The notes under the pieces are model-generated. The model saw only the letters and a list, made by a program, of their open reading frames with translations. It had not been told where the DNA came from and did not search any database. This document shows, piece by piece, positions 47,609 through 56,702 of a stretch of DNA of 64,000 nt; the stretch's first letter is position 1; each line of letters opens with the position of its first letter. Source of the DNA: RYN-230 sp963704995. GTDB taxonomy: Bacteria; Actinomycetota; Actinomycetes; Streptosporangiales; Streptosporangiaceae. Made by a program: the position numbers and the translations under genes. The stretch covers positions 1 through 64,000 of the forward strand of contig CAVPIM010000020.1 of the NCBI GenBank assembly GCA_963704995.1, read 5' to 3'.

Positions 47609-47661
47609 TGTGTGGTGGCCCCGCCGCGCGCTTCGCGGCCCGAACGACAAAGGATCCGCGC

Positions 47662-48735
47662 ATGAGACGACGTTCCCCGCTCCGGGCTGCCCTGACCGCC
47701 ACCGCCGCGGCCCTCGTCACGGCGGCCACGCTCGGGCTGACGGCGACCGGAGCCAGTGCCGCGCAGGTAGCCCGCGGTGATCACCCGGCCGGCCCCGGCC
47801 TGCCGCGGCACGTCTTCACCCCGTACTTCGAGACCTACGACACCACCGACGGCGGCCTGGCCGCCCTGTCCCAGGCGTCCGGGGCCCGGTACCTGGCGCT
47901 GGCCTTCCTGCAGACCGCGTCCCCGGGCTCGTGCACGGCGTACTGGAACGGCGACACCACGCAGCCCATCGCCGCCTCGTCCTTCGGCGCGGATATCGCC
48001 GCCATCCAGGCCGGGGGCGGCAACGTCATCCCGTCGTTCGGCGGCTACAGCGCGGACACCACCGGCACCGAGCTGGCCGACAGCTGCACCAGCGTCTCCT
48101 CGATCGCCCGCGTCTTCGAGCAGCTGATCACCACGTACCACGTGCCCCGGATCGACCTGGACGTCGAGGCGGACTCGCTCAGCAACACCGCGGGCATCAA
48201 CCGCCGCAACGAGGCCATCGCGCAGACCGAGGCGTGGGCCGCGGCGCACCACCGCAGCATCCAGTTCTCCTACACGCTGCCCACGTTCGCGACCGGGCTG
48301 ACCCCGGCAGGGCTGGCGGTCCTGCAGAACGCGGTGGCCGACGGCGCCCGGGTCAGCGTGGTCAACATCATGACCTTCGACTACTACTACGGCACCGCGC
48401 AGGAGATGGCCACCGACACCGAGAGCGCCGGGGCGGGCCTGGTCAGCCAGCTCCAGGCGCTGTACCCGGGGGCCAGCCCGGCCAGGCTGTGGCACATGGT
48501 CGGCGTGACCGAGATGCCCGGCATCGACGACTTCGGCCCGGACGAGACGTTCACCCAGGCCGACGCGGTCACCGTGGAGCACTGGGCGCGCAGCCACGGG
48601 CTCGCGGAGCTGTCGTTCTGGGCGCTGCAACGCGACAACGGCGGCTGCCCCGGCACCAAGGGCGCGGGCAACTGCTCGGGCCTGACCCAGCCCACCTGGT
48701 ACTTCAGCCACACGTTCGAGCCCTTCACCCACTGA
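47662..48735 (+). CDS. Secreted glycoside hydrolase family 18 (chitinase-like)
   Basis: 357 residues: signal peptide with twin arginines (MRRRSPLRAALTATAAALVTAATLGLTATGASAA). The TIM barrel starts HVFTPYFETYDTTDGGLAAL. The GH18 motif is present as RIDLDVE, the proton donor being E169, with the DxDxE spacing kept. VVNIMTFDYYYG and WHMVGVTEMPGIDDFGPDETF follow, and a C-terminal Cys-rich loop. It belongs to the bacterial single-domain chitinase-like branch (no chitin-binding module). A palindromic operator and a good promoter lie upstream. Extracellular beta-1,4-GlcNAc hydrolysis is likely. Confidence 0.9.
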   Translation: MRRRSPLRAALTATAAALVTAATLGLTATGASAAQVARGDHPAGPGLPRHVFTPYFETYDTTDGGLAALSQASGARYLALAFLQTASPGSCTAYWNGDTTQPIAASSFGADIAAIQAGGGNVIPSFGGYSADTTGTELADSCTSVSSIARVFEQLITTYHVPRIDLDVEADSLSNTAGINRRNEAIAQTEAWAAAHHRSIQFSYTLPTFATGLTPAGLAVLQNAVADGARVSVVNIMTFDYYYGTAQEMATDTESAGAGLVSQLQALYPGASPARLWHMVGVTEMPGIDDFGPDETFTQADAVTVEHWARSHGLAELSFWALQRDNGGCPGTKGAGNCSGLTQPTWYFSHTFEPFTH

Positions 48736-48787
48736 TCCGGCGGGCATCGCCCGCCCGTCCGCCGTGGTCAGGCAGCACCGTGGCAGC

Positions 48788-51486
48788 ATGGGGGGGCAAA
48801 CCCCCGCTGACACGCGGCGGACGGGCGGACGGAGGCCATGGGTGCCAGCGGACTACGAGCAGATCCGCGACGAGAACGTCGCCCGCTACGGCTGGGACAC
48901 CGCCGTGCTGGACCTGCTCGGCCACCTGTACAGCGAGCGCACCCACTTCATCTTCGAGCTGATCCAGAACGCCGAGGACGCGGGCGCAACCAGGCTGGCC
49001 TTCGAGCTGCACGCCGACCGGCTGGAGGTCCGGCACGACGGCCGGCCGTTCACCGAGGCCGACGTGCGCGGCGTGTGCGGGGTGGCGCAGAGCGGGAAGT
49101 CCGGGGACCTCACGAAGATCGGGCAGTTCGGCATCGGCTTCAAGTCGGTGTACGCGTACACGGCCACCCCGCGCGTGCACAGCGGCAGCGAGCACTTCCG
49201 GATCGACCACTACGTCCGGCCGGAGGCCGTGGATCCGGCGGACGGTGCCCCCTCGGACGGTGCCCCCGCGGACAGTGACCCCGCAGGCAGTAACCCCCCG
49301 GGCACCCTGTTCATCTTCCCGTTCGACCACGACACGGTGCCCGCGGCCACCGCCGCGGCTGAAATCTCCGCCGCCCTGGACCGCATCGAGCCCGCAACCC
49401 TGCTGTTCCTGCGCAACCTCACCGAGCTGCGGGCCAGCGGCGCCGCAGTCACCGGCACGCTCATCGAGCGCCGGACGCAGCCGCGCACCCCGTCCGGCCG
49501 GCACGTGACGCTGACCAGGAGCCAGGGCCGGGGCGCCCGCGCGGAGGACTGGTTCATCTGGGCCCGGCCGCTCGACGATCTCGGGCACGCCAGCCAGCGC
49601 GTCGAGATCGCGTTCCGCGCCGATACCGCGCACCGCGAGCCCCGGCTCGTGGCCCGGGACGGCGCGCCGCTGGTGGTGTTCTTCCCGACGCAGAAGGAGA
49701 CCTTCCTCGGCTTCCTGGTCCAGGGCCCGTACCGGACCACGCCCGCCCGCGACAACGTCCCCGGCGACGACCCGGCCAACCAGGCCCTGGCCCGCGAGAC
49801 CGCCCTGCTCCTGGTGGACGTGCTCCGGGAACTGCGCGACACCGGGCTGCTCACGGTGGAGGTCCTGGCCGCGCTGCCGCTCGACGCGGCGCGCTTCCCC
49901 CCGGGCTCGATGCTGCGCCCGCTGTTCGACGCGGTGCGCACCGCCCTCACGCAGGAGGACCTGATCCCGGCCGCGGGCGGCGGCTACGCCGCGGCGGGGC
50001 AGCTCAAGCTGGCCAGCACCGGGCCGCTCCGCGAACTCCTGGCCCCCGGCCAGCTCGGGGCGCTGTTCCAGGCGGGCCAGCCGCTCGCCTTCGCCCAGCT
50101 TCCCCGAAACGAGGACCAGGTCCCCCGGCTGCGCCACTACCTGCGGGCGGAGATCGGCGTCGGTGAGGTCACCCCGGCGGACCTGCTCGGCCAGGCCAGC
50201 CGCGGCTTCCTCGAGGCCCAGCCCGACGAGTGGATCACCCGCTTCTACGGATTCCTCCAGGCCGAACCGGACCTGTGGCGGGAACCCCGGCTCCCGGGCG
50301 ACCCGCCCGGCCCCGCGCGGACCCGGCCGATCATCCGGCTCGAGGACGGCCGCCACGTCGAGCCGTTCGGCGCCGACGGCCGCCCCGCGGTGTACCTGCC
50401 CGCGGACTACGAGCCGGGGCCGGCCGGGACCGGGTTCCCGACCGTGCGGCGGGCGGTCGCGGACGCCCCGGCGGCCCGGGCGTTCCTGGAGGCGCTGGGC
50501 TTCACCGAGCCGGACATCGTGTCCGAGGTCCTGGAGGTCATCCTCCCCCGGTACGCCCGCAGTGACCGCGACCCGGCACCGGCCGGGGTTCCGGCCGGCG
50601 GGGTGGCCGCCCTGGACCGGGCCCAGCACGCCGCGGACCTCGACTGCATCATGCGGGCCATGGACGAGGCGGACGCGGGCCGCCGGGCCCGGCTGATGGA
50701 CGAACTGCGCGAGACCGCATTCCTCATCGGGGAGAACGGCGCCACCGGGGAACAGCGGCTGATGCCGCCGCCCGCGCTGTACCAGCGGACCCGGGACCTG
50801 GAGATCTACCTGGACGGGAACCCCGGCGCCTGGTTCGCCGCCGATGCCTACGGGCCGTGGCTGGCCCAGCTCCGCGGCATGGGGGTCCGCGGCCAGGTGG
50901 ACGTGCAGGCCCGCGCGCCGGGGCCGCTCGGGCACGTCGTCCTGGTCGCCGGGTTCGCCCGGCACGAGCGCGGCCTGGACGGGTTCGACCCCGGGGCACG
51001 GATCGACGGGCTGGAGTTCGCGCTGGCGCATCCGGGCCACGCGCGCGCCGAGTACCTGTGGAACGTCCTGCTCGCGCCGCACCGGCGGCTGATCGGCGGG
51101 GTGGTCGAGAAGTCGGTACGAGAGACGTTCGCCGATTCCACCCGGGAGACGGTCCGGTCGGCAGCCGGCCAGGCCGCGGCAGAGGAGGCGTGGCTGCCCG
51201 GGCCGGACGGGCTGTTCCACCGCCCCGCTGACCTGTCGCTCGACGACCTGCCGCCCACGTTCGCCCGGGACGAGGGGCTGGCCCAGGCGCTGGGCATGAG
51301 CCAGCCGGTGGTGTCGCAGGCCGCCGCCGGCTCGGCATCCCGCCGGAGGTGCTGTGGGGCCTGAGCGCGCACCCGGACCTGGTCGCCATGATCGAACGGG
51401 AGCTCAAGCTGCGGGCCGCGGGCCAGAACCCGCTGGGCCCGCGCGCCCGGCGCTGGCCCGGCGCCCGGCGCTGGGCTGGCGGATGA
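48788..51486 (+). CDS. Sacsin-like Hsp90-type ATPase protein, frameshifted near the end
   Basis: About 900 residues. The N-terminal GHKL/HATPase module has HFIFELIQNAEDAGATRLAFELH (N-box), RPFTEADVRGVCGVAQSGKSGDLTKIGQFGIGFKSVYAYT (G-box), as in sacsin N-terminal repeats. The rest is unassigned, with a repetitive acidic stretch (DGAPSDGAPADSDPAGS, about residue 155). The frame breaks near 51330; in the next frame LGIPPEVLWGLSAHPDLVAMIERELKLRAAG continues to TGA 51486. The start could be GTG 48764 or ATG 48788. Function unknown; related ATPases occur in chaperone and defence contexts. No helicase or nuclease partner is adjacent. Confidence 0.75.
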
Positions 51487-51511
51487 GCCGGGCCAGTCCT
51501 GACCGCCAGCC

Positions 51512-52036
51512 TCAGCGCAGCACCTGCACCAGCAGGACCCAGGCGTTGACCGCGGCGATGATGATGGCCAGGACGAACGCGGCCGGCAGCCAGTACAGGC
51601 CGCCGCCGTGGCCGGTCGCGAGCGTCACCCCGGCCAGCAGCAGGGTGACGGTCAGCCCGGCCCCGGTGACCAGCCGCAGCAGCAGCGGCCCGTCCAGCCC
51701 GGTCCCGTTCCGGCGGGCCGCCAGCGCCCGGACCGGTGAGGCTGCGCTGCCGGCGCCGGCCACCAGGATGAACGCGGCCAGCGCGCCGCGCGGGATACCC
51801 GGGACCAGCCCGACGAGGCTGACGACCAGCACGATGAGCAGCGCGGCGAGCGCTTCCAGGGCCCGGCCGGTCAGGAAGTTCTGGCCCTCGGGCTGGCCGG
51901 CGGCCAGCACGGCCCTGATATTGACGCTGAGCGCAACGAAGATCAGGCCGCTGAGCGCGGCCGTGGCCCCGGCTGCGGCGAGGAAGAGAGCACCCCACCC
52001 TGCGGCCGTATACGCGGCGGTATACGCGACGGTCAT
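51512..52036 (-). CDS. Small integral membrane protein
   Basis: 174 residues with five predicted helices (GWGALFLAAAGATAALSGLIFVALSV, ALAALLIVLVVSLVGLVPG, ALAAFILVAGAGSAASPV, LLRLVTGAGLTVTLLLAGVTLA, LPAAFVLAIIIAAVNAWVLLV) joined by short loops. No known motif; resembles hypothetical membrane proteins of actinobacteria. ATG 52036 was chosen, since the longer frame extends into the next gene's shadow. It is convergent with the ATPase gene and divergent from the epimerase. Confidence 0.75.
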   Translation of the reverse strand: MTVAYTAAYTAAGWGALFLAAAGATAALSGLIFVALSVNIRAVLAAGQPEGQNFLTGRALEALAALLIVLVVSLVGLVPGIPRGALAAFILVAGAGSAASPVRALAARRNGTGLDGPLLLRLVTGAGLTVTLLLAGVTLATGHGGGLYWLPAAFVLAIIIAAVNAWVLLVQVLR

Positions 52037-52157
52037 CTCGGGGCCTCCTGGCCGTTTGGCAGTGCTGGCCGTTGACGGTGCTGGCCGTGCTGGCCGTTGA
52101 CAGGGCCAGAGCCGGAGTTTAACGTCGCTCCCCGTCCCCCATAGGAGGTCTGCGCGT

Positions 52158-53147
52158 ATGCCGGCATCGCCTGAGAGATTCCTTGTCACCGGCGCGGGAG
52201 GCTGCATCGGCGCGTGGACGGTCCGGCTTCTGCTCGATGAGGGCGTGCCGGTGGTGGCCACCGACCTGAGCCCGGACCTGCGCCGCTTCGAGCTCATCTC
52301 GCGCGGGCGGGACGGCGGGCGGCCCGACTTCGCCCCGCTCGACGTGACCAGCACCGGGGACGTCGCGGCCCTGGTCGCGGACCGCGGGATCACCCACGTG
52401 GTGCATCTGGCCGGCCTGCAGCTCCCGTTCTGCGCCGCGGACCCGCCGCTCGGCGCGATGGTCAACGTGGTCGGCACGGTCAACGTGTTCGAGGCCATCC
52501 GGGCCGCGGGCGGCCGCGCCGGGCTGGCCCTGGCCAGTTCCGCCGCGGTGTTCGGGAAGCCGGACCGGCACCCCGCGGGGGTCGTCGCGGACCACTCCCC
52601 ACTGCGGCCAGAGTCCTTTTACGGCGTGTACAAGGCGGCCAACGAGGGCACCGCGTCGGTCTACGCGACCCAGCACGGGCTCGGGTCGATCGCCCTGCGC
52701 CCGTTCATCGTCTACGGCCTGGGCCGGGACCAGGGCATGACCGCCGACCCGACCAAGGCCATGCTGGCCGCGGCCGCGGGGGTGCCGTTCCGGATCAAGT
52801 TCACCGGCAGCATGCTGCTCACCTACGCGCCGGACTGCGCCCGGGCCTTCATCGCCTCGGCCCGCGCGGCCGCCGGATCTGGTGAAGCGGTCAGCCTCAA
52901 CGTCCCCGGGCACCGGATCAGCGTCCCCGCCCTGGCCGGCCTCATCGAGGACGCCCTGCCCGGCGCGGGACACCTCATCACCTGGGACGACCATCCCCTC
53001 CCGGTGCCGTCGGTGCTGGCCGCCCCGGCGATCCATGATGCGGCCGGCGAGGTCCCGAACATCCCGCTGGCCGAGGGAGTGCACGAAACGATCAAGGGCT
53101 TCCAGGACGCGCTCGCCGCCGGGCTCGTCTCACCGGAGCTGGCCTGA
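52158..53147 (+). CDS. NAD-dependent epimerase/dehydratase (extended SDR)
   Basis: 329 residues. The nucleotide-binding motif is FLVTGAGGCIGAWTVRLL (TGxxGxxG), with THVVHLAGLQ, a SAAVF serine and the YGVYK catalytic Tyr/Lys pair. Sugar-nucleotide epimerase or related reductase; substrate unknown. GGAGGTCTGCGCGT precedes ATG 52158. After the stop an unassigned frame (GELYATGPAAVARLRELTA) continues to 53212; it could be a lost C-terminus if one base is missing near 53147. Confidence 0.9.
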   Translation: MPASPERFLVTGAGGCIGAWTVRLLLDEGVPVVATDLSPDLRRFELISRGRDGGRPDFAPLDVTSTGDVAALVADRGITHVVHLAGLQLPFCAADPPLGAMVNVVGTVNVFEAIRAAGGRAGLALASSAAVFGKPDRHPAGVVADHSPLRPESFYGVYKAANEGTASVYATQHGLGSIALRPFIVYGLGRDQGMTADPTKAMLAAAAGVPFRIKFTGSMLLTYAPDCARAFIASARAAAGSGEAVSLNVPGHRISVPALAGLIEDALPGAGHLITWDDHPLPVPSVLAAPAIHDAAGEVPNIPLAEGVHETIKGFQDALAAGLVSPELA

Positions 53148-53201
53148 CCCTGGGTGAGCTCTACGCGACAGGGCCGGCCGCCGTGGCCCGGCTGCGTGAG
53201 C

Positions 53202-54116
53202 TCACGGCCTGAGGTCAAAGAGGTCCAGCGGCGGTGTCGGCGACGGCACGGCCACCTCGTCGGTGACCGGCCTGGCCCCGGACGCGAAGCGGTCAAGGTC
53301 CGCGCCGTCGATCACCCGGCCGGGAAACGGGTCGCCGGCGGTCAGCCGGGCCAGCGCGGCGGCCGGGAGCTCCTGCCGCGAGGCGGCCAGCACCAGGTTG
53401 CCGAACCGGCGGCCGCGCAGCACCGCCGGGTCGGCGATCAGGCAGGCGTGCGGGAACACCGCGCGCACAGTCGCGACCCGGGCCCGGGCGTGCGCCAGCG
53501 GCGGCCCGTCACCCATGTTCGCGGCGAAGATCCCGGGAGGCGCGAGCGCGGCGGCCGCGGCCGCCGCGAACTCGACCGAGGTCACGTGGGCCGGGGTCCG
53601 CGCCCCGGTGAACAGGTCGGCGATCACCAGGTCGAACGAGCCGGCCTGGACCCCAGCCAGGACAGCGCGGGCGTCGCCGACCCGGACGCGGACCCGTCCC
53701 GCCCGGGCCCGCTCGCCGCTGGGCCGGGCCGGACCGGCCCGGCGGGCCGGCTGGTCCAGCGGCAGCAGCCGGCGGACCAGGGACACCAGGGCACCATCCG
53801 CGTCCACGGCCAGCTGGCTGGATCCGGGACGGGCCGCCGCCACGTAGCGGGCCAGGGTCAGCCCTCCCCCGCCGAGGTGCAGCACCCGCAGCGGCTTCCC
53901 GGCCGGCGCGGCCAGGTCGGCCAGGTGGCCGAGCCGCCGCATGTACTCGAACTCCAGGTACAAGGGGTCGTCGAGGTCCACATGGGACTGGGGGATGCCA
54001 TCCACCCGCAGCGTCCAGGCCCGCGGCCGGTCAGCATCGGCCACGAGCTCGGCCACGCCCGAATCGATGTCTGCCCGGACGGCCGGCCCGCTCCTGCCTT
54101 GCTGCCGGTGGGGCAT
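53202..54116 (-). CDS. Spermidine-synthase-like methyltransferase-fold protein
   Basis: 304 residues with a Rossmann fold of the polyamine synthase type: YLEFEYMRRLGHLADL, VLHLGGGGLTLARYVAAARP, LAVDADGALVSLVRRLLPL, VRVRVGDARAVLAGV, and FDLVIADLFTGARTPAHVTSVEF (usual DxxD-like position is D-L-F). The catalytic aspartates of true spermidine synthases are partly replaced, so another acceptor is likely. ATG 54116 gives the family N-terminus. It is convergent with the epimerase and divergent from the MFS pump. Confidence 0.85.
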   Translation of the reverse strand: MPHRQQGRSGPAVRADIDSGVAELVADADRPRAWTLRVDGIPQSHVDLDDPLYLEFEYMRRLGHLADLAAPAGKPLRVLHLGGGGLTLARYVAAARPGSSQLAVDADGALVSLVRRLLPLDQPARRAGPARPSGERARAGRVRVRVGDARAVLAGVQAGSFDLVIADLFTGARTPAHVTSVEFAAAAAAALAPPGIFAANMGDGPPLAHARARVATVRAVFPHACLIADPAVLRGRRFGNLVLAASRQELPAAALARLTAGDPFPGRVIDGADLDRFASGARPVTDEVAVPSPTPPLDLFDLRP

Positions 54117-54320
54117 ACGTCCCAGTATCCCCGCACTTGCTCCCCGGCCGCGCCGGCCCCCGCTGCGGGGCGGACCGGCTTGCCCGGCAACCAGTGCGGC
54201 CCTGACCCGCGAAAGCCCGGGGGTGACCCCGCCCGTATCGTGGGCAGAAGGCTCAGCCTGACGCGTCACCCGCCCTGACCGTCAGCAGCCCTGATGTGTC
54301 ACCAGACCCGGGGAGCGTTC

Positions 54321-55913
54321 GTGACCGAAGCCCACGCCGACCTGTCCGGCCAGGACCAGGGCCCGCGCGCCCAGCCGGGCCCGCGCGCCGGGGAGCCCGA
54401 ACAGCGCGGGAACAAGTGGTGGACGCTGGTCGCGGTGTGCCTCGGCACCTTCATGCTGCTGCTGGACATCACGATCGTGAACGTCGCGCTGCCGGACATC
54501 CAGCGCGCCCTGCACTCCAGCTTCTCCGACCTGCAGTGGGTGGTGGACGCCTACGCGCTGACCCTGGCCGCGTTCCTGCTCACCGCGGGCAGCCTGGCCG
54601 ACATGTTCGGCCGCCGCCTGCTGTACCTGATCGGCCTGGTCGTGTTCACCGGCGCATCGGTGCTGTGCGGGTTCGCGACCACCACGCTGATGCTCCAGCT
54701 CTCCCGCGGGCTGCAGGGCATCGGCGGGGCGATCATGTTCGCGGTCTCGCTGGCTCTGCTGGCGGACGCGTTCCGCGGCCGAGACCGGGGCACGGCGTTC
54801 GGGGTCTGGGGCGCGGTGACCGGCCTGGCCGTGGCGATCGGCCCGCTCCTCGGCGGCCTGCTGACCTCCGGCCTGTCCTGGCGGTGGATCTTCTTCGTCA
54901 ACGCGCCGATCGGCGTGATCGCCGTGGTCATCTCGGTGCTGAAGGTGTCGGAGTCGCGCGCCCAGCAGGCCACCCGGCCCGACTGGGCGGGCTTCGTGCT
55001 CTTCACGGCGGCGCTGTCGTTCCTGGTCTACGCCCTGATCGAGTCCAACCACCGGTCTTTCACCGACGCCCTGGTGCTGGGCTGCCTGGTGGCCGCAGCC
55101 GTCCTGCTGGTCGCCTTCGTCCTGGTCGAGCGGCGCATCGCGAGCCCGATGTTCGACCTCAGCCTGTTCCGGCTGCCGACGTTCGCCGGCGGCAGCGTCG
55201 CGGCGTTCGGCCTGAGCGCGTCGATCTTCGCGATGCTCCTCTACATCGTGCTCTACCTGCAGGACATCCTGGGCTACTCGCCGCTGGGCACCGGCGTGCG
55301 GGTCATGTTCCTGTCCGGGGCCATCCTGGTGTCCGCCACGGTGGCGGGGCGGCTGACGTCACGGGTGCCCATCCGGCTGCTCATCGGGCCCGGCCTGATC
55401 CTCGTCGGGGCTGGCCTGCTGCTGATGCGCGGGCTCAGTGCCGGATCGACCTGGACCCATCTCATTCCCGGGATGATCGTCGGCGGTCTCGGCGTCGGCC
55501 TGGTCAACCCGCCGCTGGCCTCGACCGCGGTCGGCGTGGTCAAACCGGAGCAGGCGGGCATGGCCTCCGGCATCAACTCCACGTTCCGGCAGGTCGGGAT
55601 CGCCACCGGCATCGCCTTGCTGGGCACGCTGTTCTCCAACAAGGTGGCCAGCGAGGTCCGGTCCCGGATCGCCTCGGTACCGCACCTGTCCCACCAGGGG
55701 CCGAGGATCGCCTCCGCCGTCCAGTCCGGCGAGATCGGCCAGGTGATCGCCAGGCTGCCCGCCCCGCTGCGGCCCACGGTGGCCACGATCACCCGGTCCG
55801 CGTTCACCACCGGCCTGAACCACATCCTCCTGGTCGCGGCCATCATCGCCCTGGCCTCCGGCGTCATCTCCCTGATCGCCATCCGCACCAGGGACTTCGC
55901 CCAGCAGACCTGA
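54321..55913 (+). CDS. MFS exporter (DHA2 / EmrB-QacA type)
   Basis: 530 residues, 14 helices, proton-driven efflux. Signature segments: FMLLLDITIVNVALPDIQRAL (helix 1), WVVDAYALTLAAFLLTAGSLADMFGRRLLYLIGL, SRGLQGIGGAIMFAVSLALLADAFRGRDRGTAFG, and AGMASGINSTFRQVGIATGIA near the C-terminus. GTG 54321 has GGGGAGCG upstream and follows a spurious ATG at 54294. No regulator is adjacent; the substrate is unknown. Confidence 0.93.
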   Translation: MTEAHADLSGQDQGPRAQPGPRAGEPEQRGNKWWTLVAVCLGTFMLLLDITIVNVALPDIQRALHSSFSDLQWVVDAYALTLAAFLLTAGSLADMFGRRLLYLIGLVVFTGASVLCGFATTTLMLQLSRGLQGIGGAIMFAVSLALLADAFRGRDRGTAFGVWGAVTGLAVAIGPLLGGLLTSGLSWRWIFFVNAPIGVIAVVISVLKVSESRAQQATRPDWAGFVLFTAALSFLVYALIESNHRSFTDALVLGCLVAAAVLLVAFVLVERRIASPMFDLSLFRLPTFAGGSVAAFGLSASIFAMLLYIVLYLQDILGYSPLGTGVRVMFLSGAILVSATVAGRLTSRVPIRLLIGPGLILVGAGLLLMRGLSAGSTWTHLIPGMIVGGLGVGLVNPPLASTAVGVVKPEQAGMASGINSTFRQVGIATGIALLGTLFSNKVASEVRSRIASVPHLSHQGPRIASAVQSGEIGQVIARLPAPLRPTVATITRSAFTTGLNHILLVAAIIALASGVISLIAIRTRDFAQQT

Positions 55914-55954
55914 CCCGCAGCCGGTGAAACCGCCATGCGGACGCGGTGGGCATG

Positions 55955-55989
55955 GTGCGGGGTCGCGCCCCCCGGGCGCGGCCCCGCAC
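55955..55989. terminator. Bidirectional hairpin terminator
   Basis: 16-bp arms (GTGCGGGGTCGCGCCC and near-perfect complement, one T-C mismatch) with a three-base loop, between the convergent MFS and fasciclin genes. Confidence 0.75.
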
Positions 55990-56001
55990 GGCCAGGCCGG
56001 C

Positions 56002-56640
56002 TCAGGTCTTCGGCATGAGCACGGAGTTGATGATGTACACGGTGGCGTTGGCGGTGGTCACGTCACCGCAGACCACCTTGGCGCCGTTGACCGTGTAGGT
56101 GGAGCCCATCTTGGCCAGCGTCACCTTGGCGCCCTCCAGGGTCTTCTCCTTGGTGCCCATGGAGAAGTCGCCGGTGGTGACCTTCCCGCCCACGACGTGG
56201 TAGGTCAGGATCTTGGTCAGCTCGGCCTTGTCCGCGAGGACCTTGCCCAGCGTGGCCGACGGAATCGCAGCGAACGCGCTGTTCTCCGGCGCGAACACGG
56301 TGATGCCCTTGGCCGAGTTGAGCGTGTCAACCAGGTTCGCCTTCTTGACCGCGGTGACCAGGGTGGACAGCACCGGGTTGTTCGACGCGGCGGTGGCCAC
56401 CGGCGCGGTGGACATGCCGGTGAAGCTGCCGGCCCCCGACGACGGGACCGCGGAGCAGGCCGGCCCGAACGGCGCCGACGCGGTCTGCGCCGACTGGGTC
56501 GGCATGGCCGAGGCGGAGGACGACGACGAGGACGGGGTGCCCGACCCTGAGCTCGCCGAGGTGCCGCTGGAACCGCACGCGGCGGCACCGAACGCGAGGC
56601 CGGCGGACAGGACAGCGATGGCAGGGACCTTGTATTTCAT
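56002..56640 (-). CDS. Fasciclin-domain lipoprotein
   Basis: 212 residues. Lipoprotein signal (MKYKVPAIAVLSAGLAFGAAAC, Cys22), a serine-rich linker, then one FAS1 domain: NPVLSTLVTAVKKANLVDTLNS, ITVFAPENSAFAAIP, LTYHVVGGKVTTGDF, ATVYIINSVLMP. FAS1 proteins are cell-surface adhesion/binding modules. Sixty-two bases upstream lies the molybdopterin oxidoreductase on the same strand. This pairing recalls the SigK-controlled MPT70/MPT83 loci of mycobacteria (established), though no sigK/rskA genes are present here. Confidence 0.92.
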   Translation of the reverse strand: MKYKVPAIAVLSAGLAFGAAACGSSGTSASSGSGTPSSSSSSASAMPTQSAQTASAPFGPACSAVPSSGAGSFTGMSTAPVATAASNNPVLSTLVTAVKKANLVDTLNSAKGITVFAPENSAFAAIPSATLGKVLADKAELTKILTYHVVGGKVTTGDFSMGTKEKTLEGAKVTLAKMGSTYTVNGAKVVCGDVTTANATVYIINSVLMPKT

Positions 56641-56702
56641 TTCTTCTGGACTCCTTGGTTATGGGTTAACGGAACATCTGGGGATGAGGTCATTCGCCGG
56701 GG

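Noticed and set aside
48725..51220. 831-codon minus-strand open frame
   Set aside because: Antisense shadow of the ATPase gene, which carries the GHKL motifs.
53148..53212. Short coding-like frame after the epimerase (GELYATGPAAVARLRELTA)
   Set aside because: May be a lost C-terminus, but too short and overlapping the convergent gene to call separately; noted in the epimerase entry.
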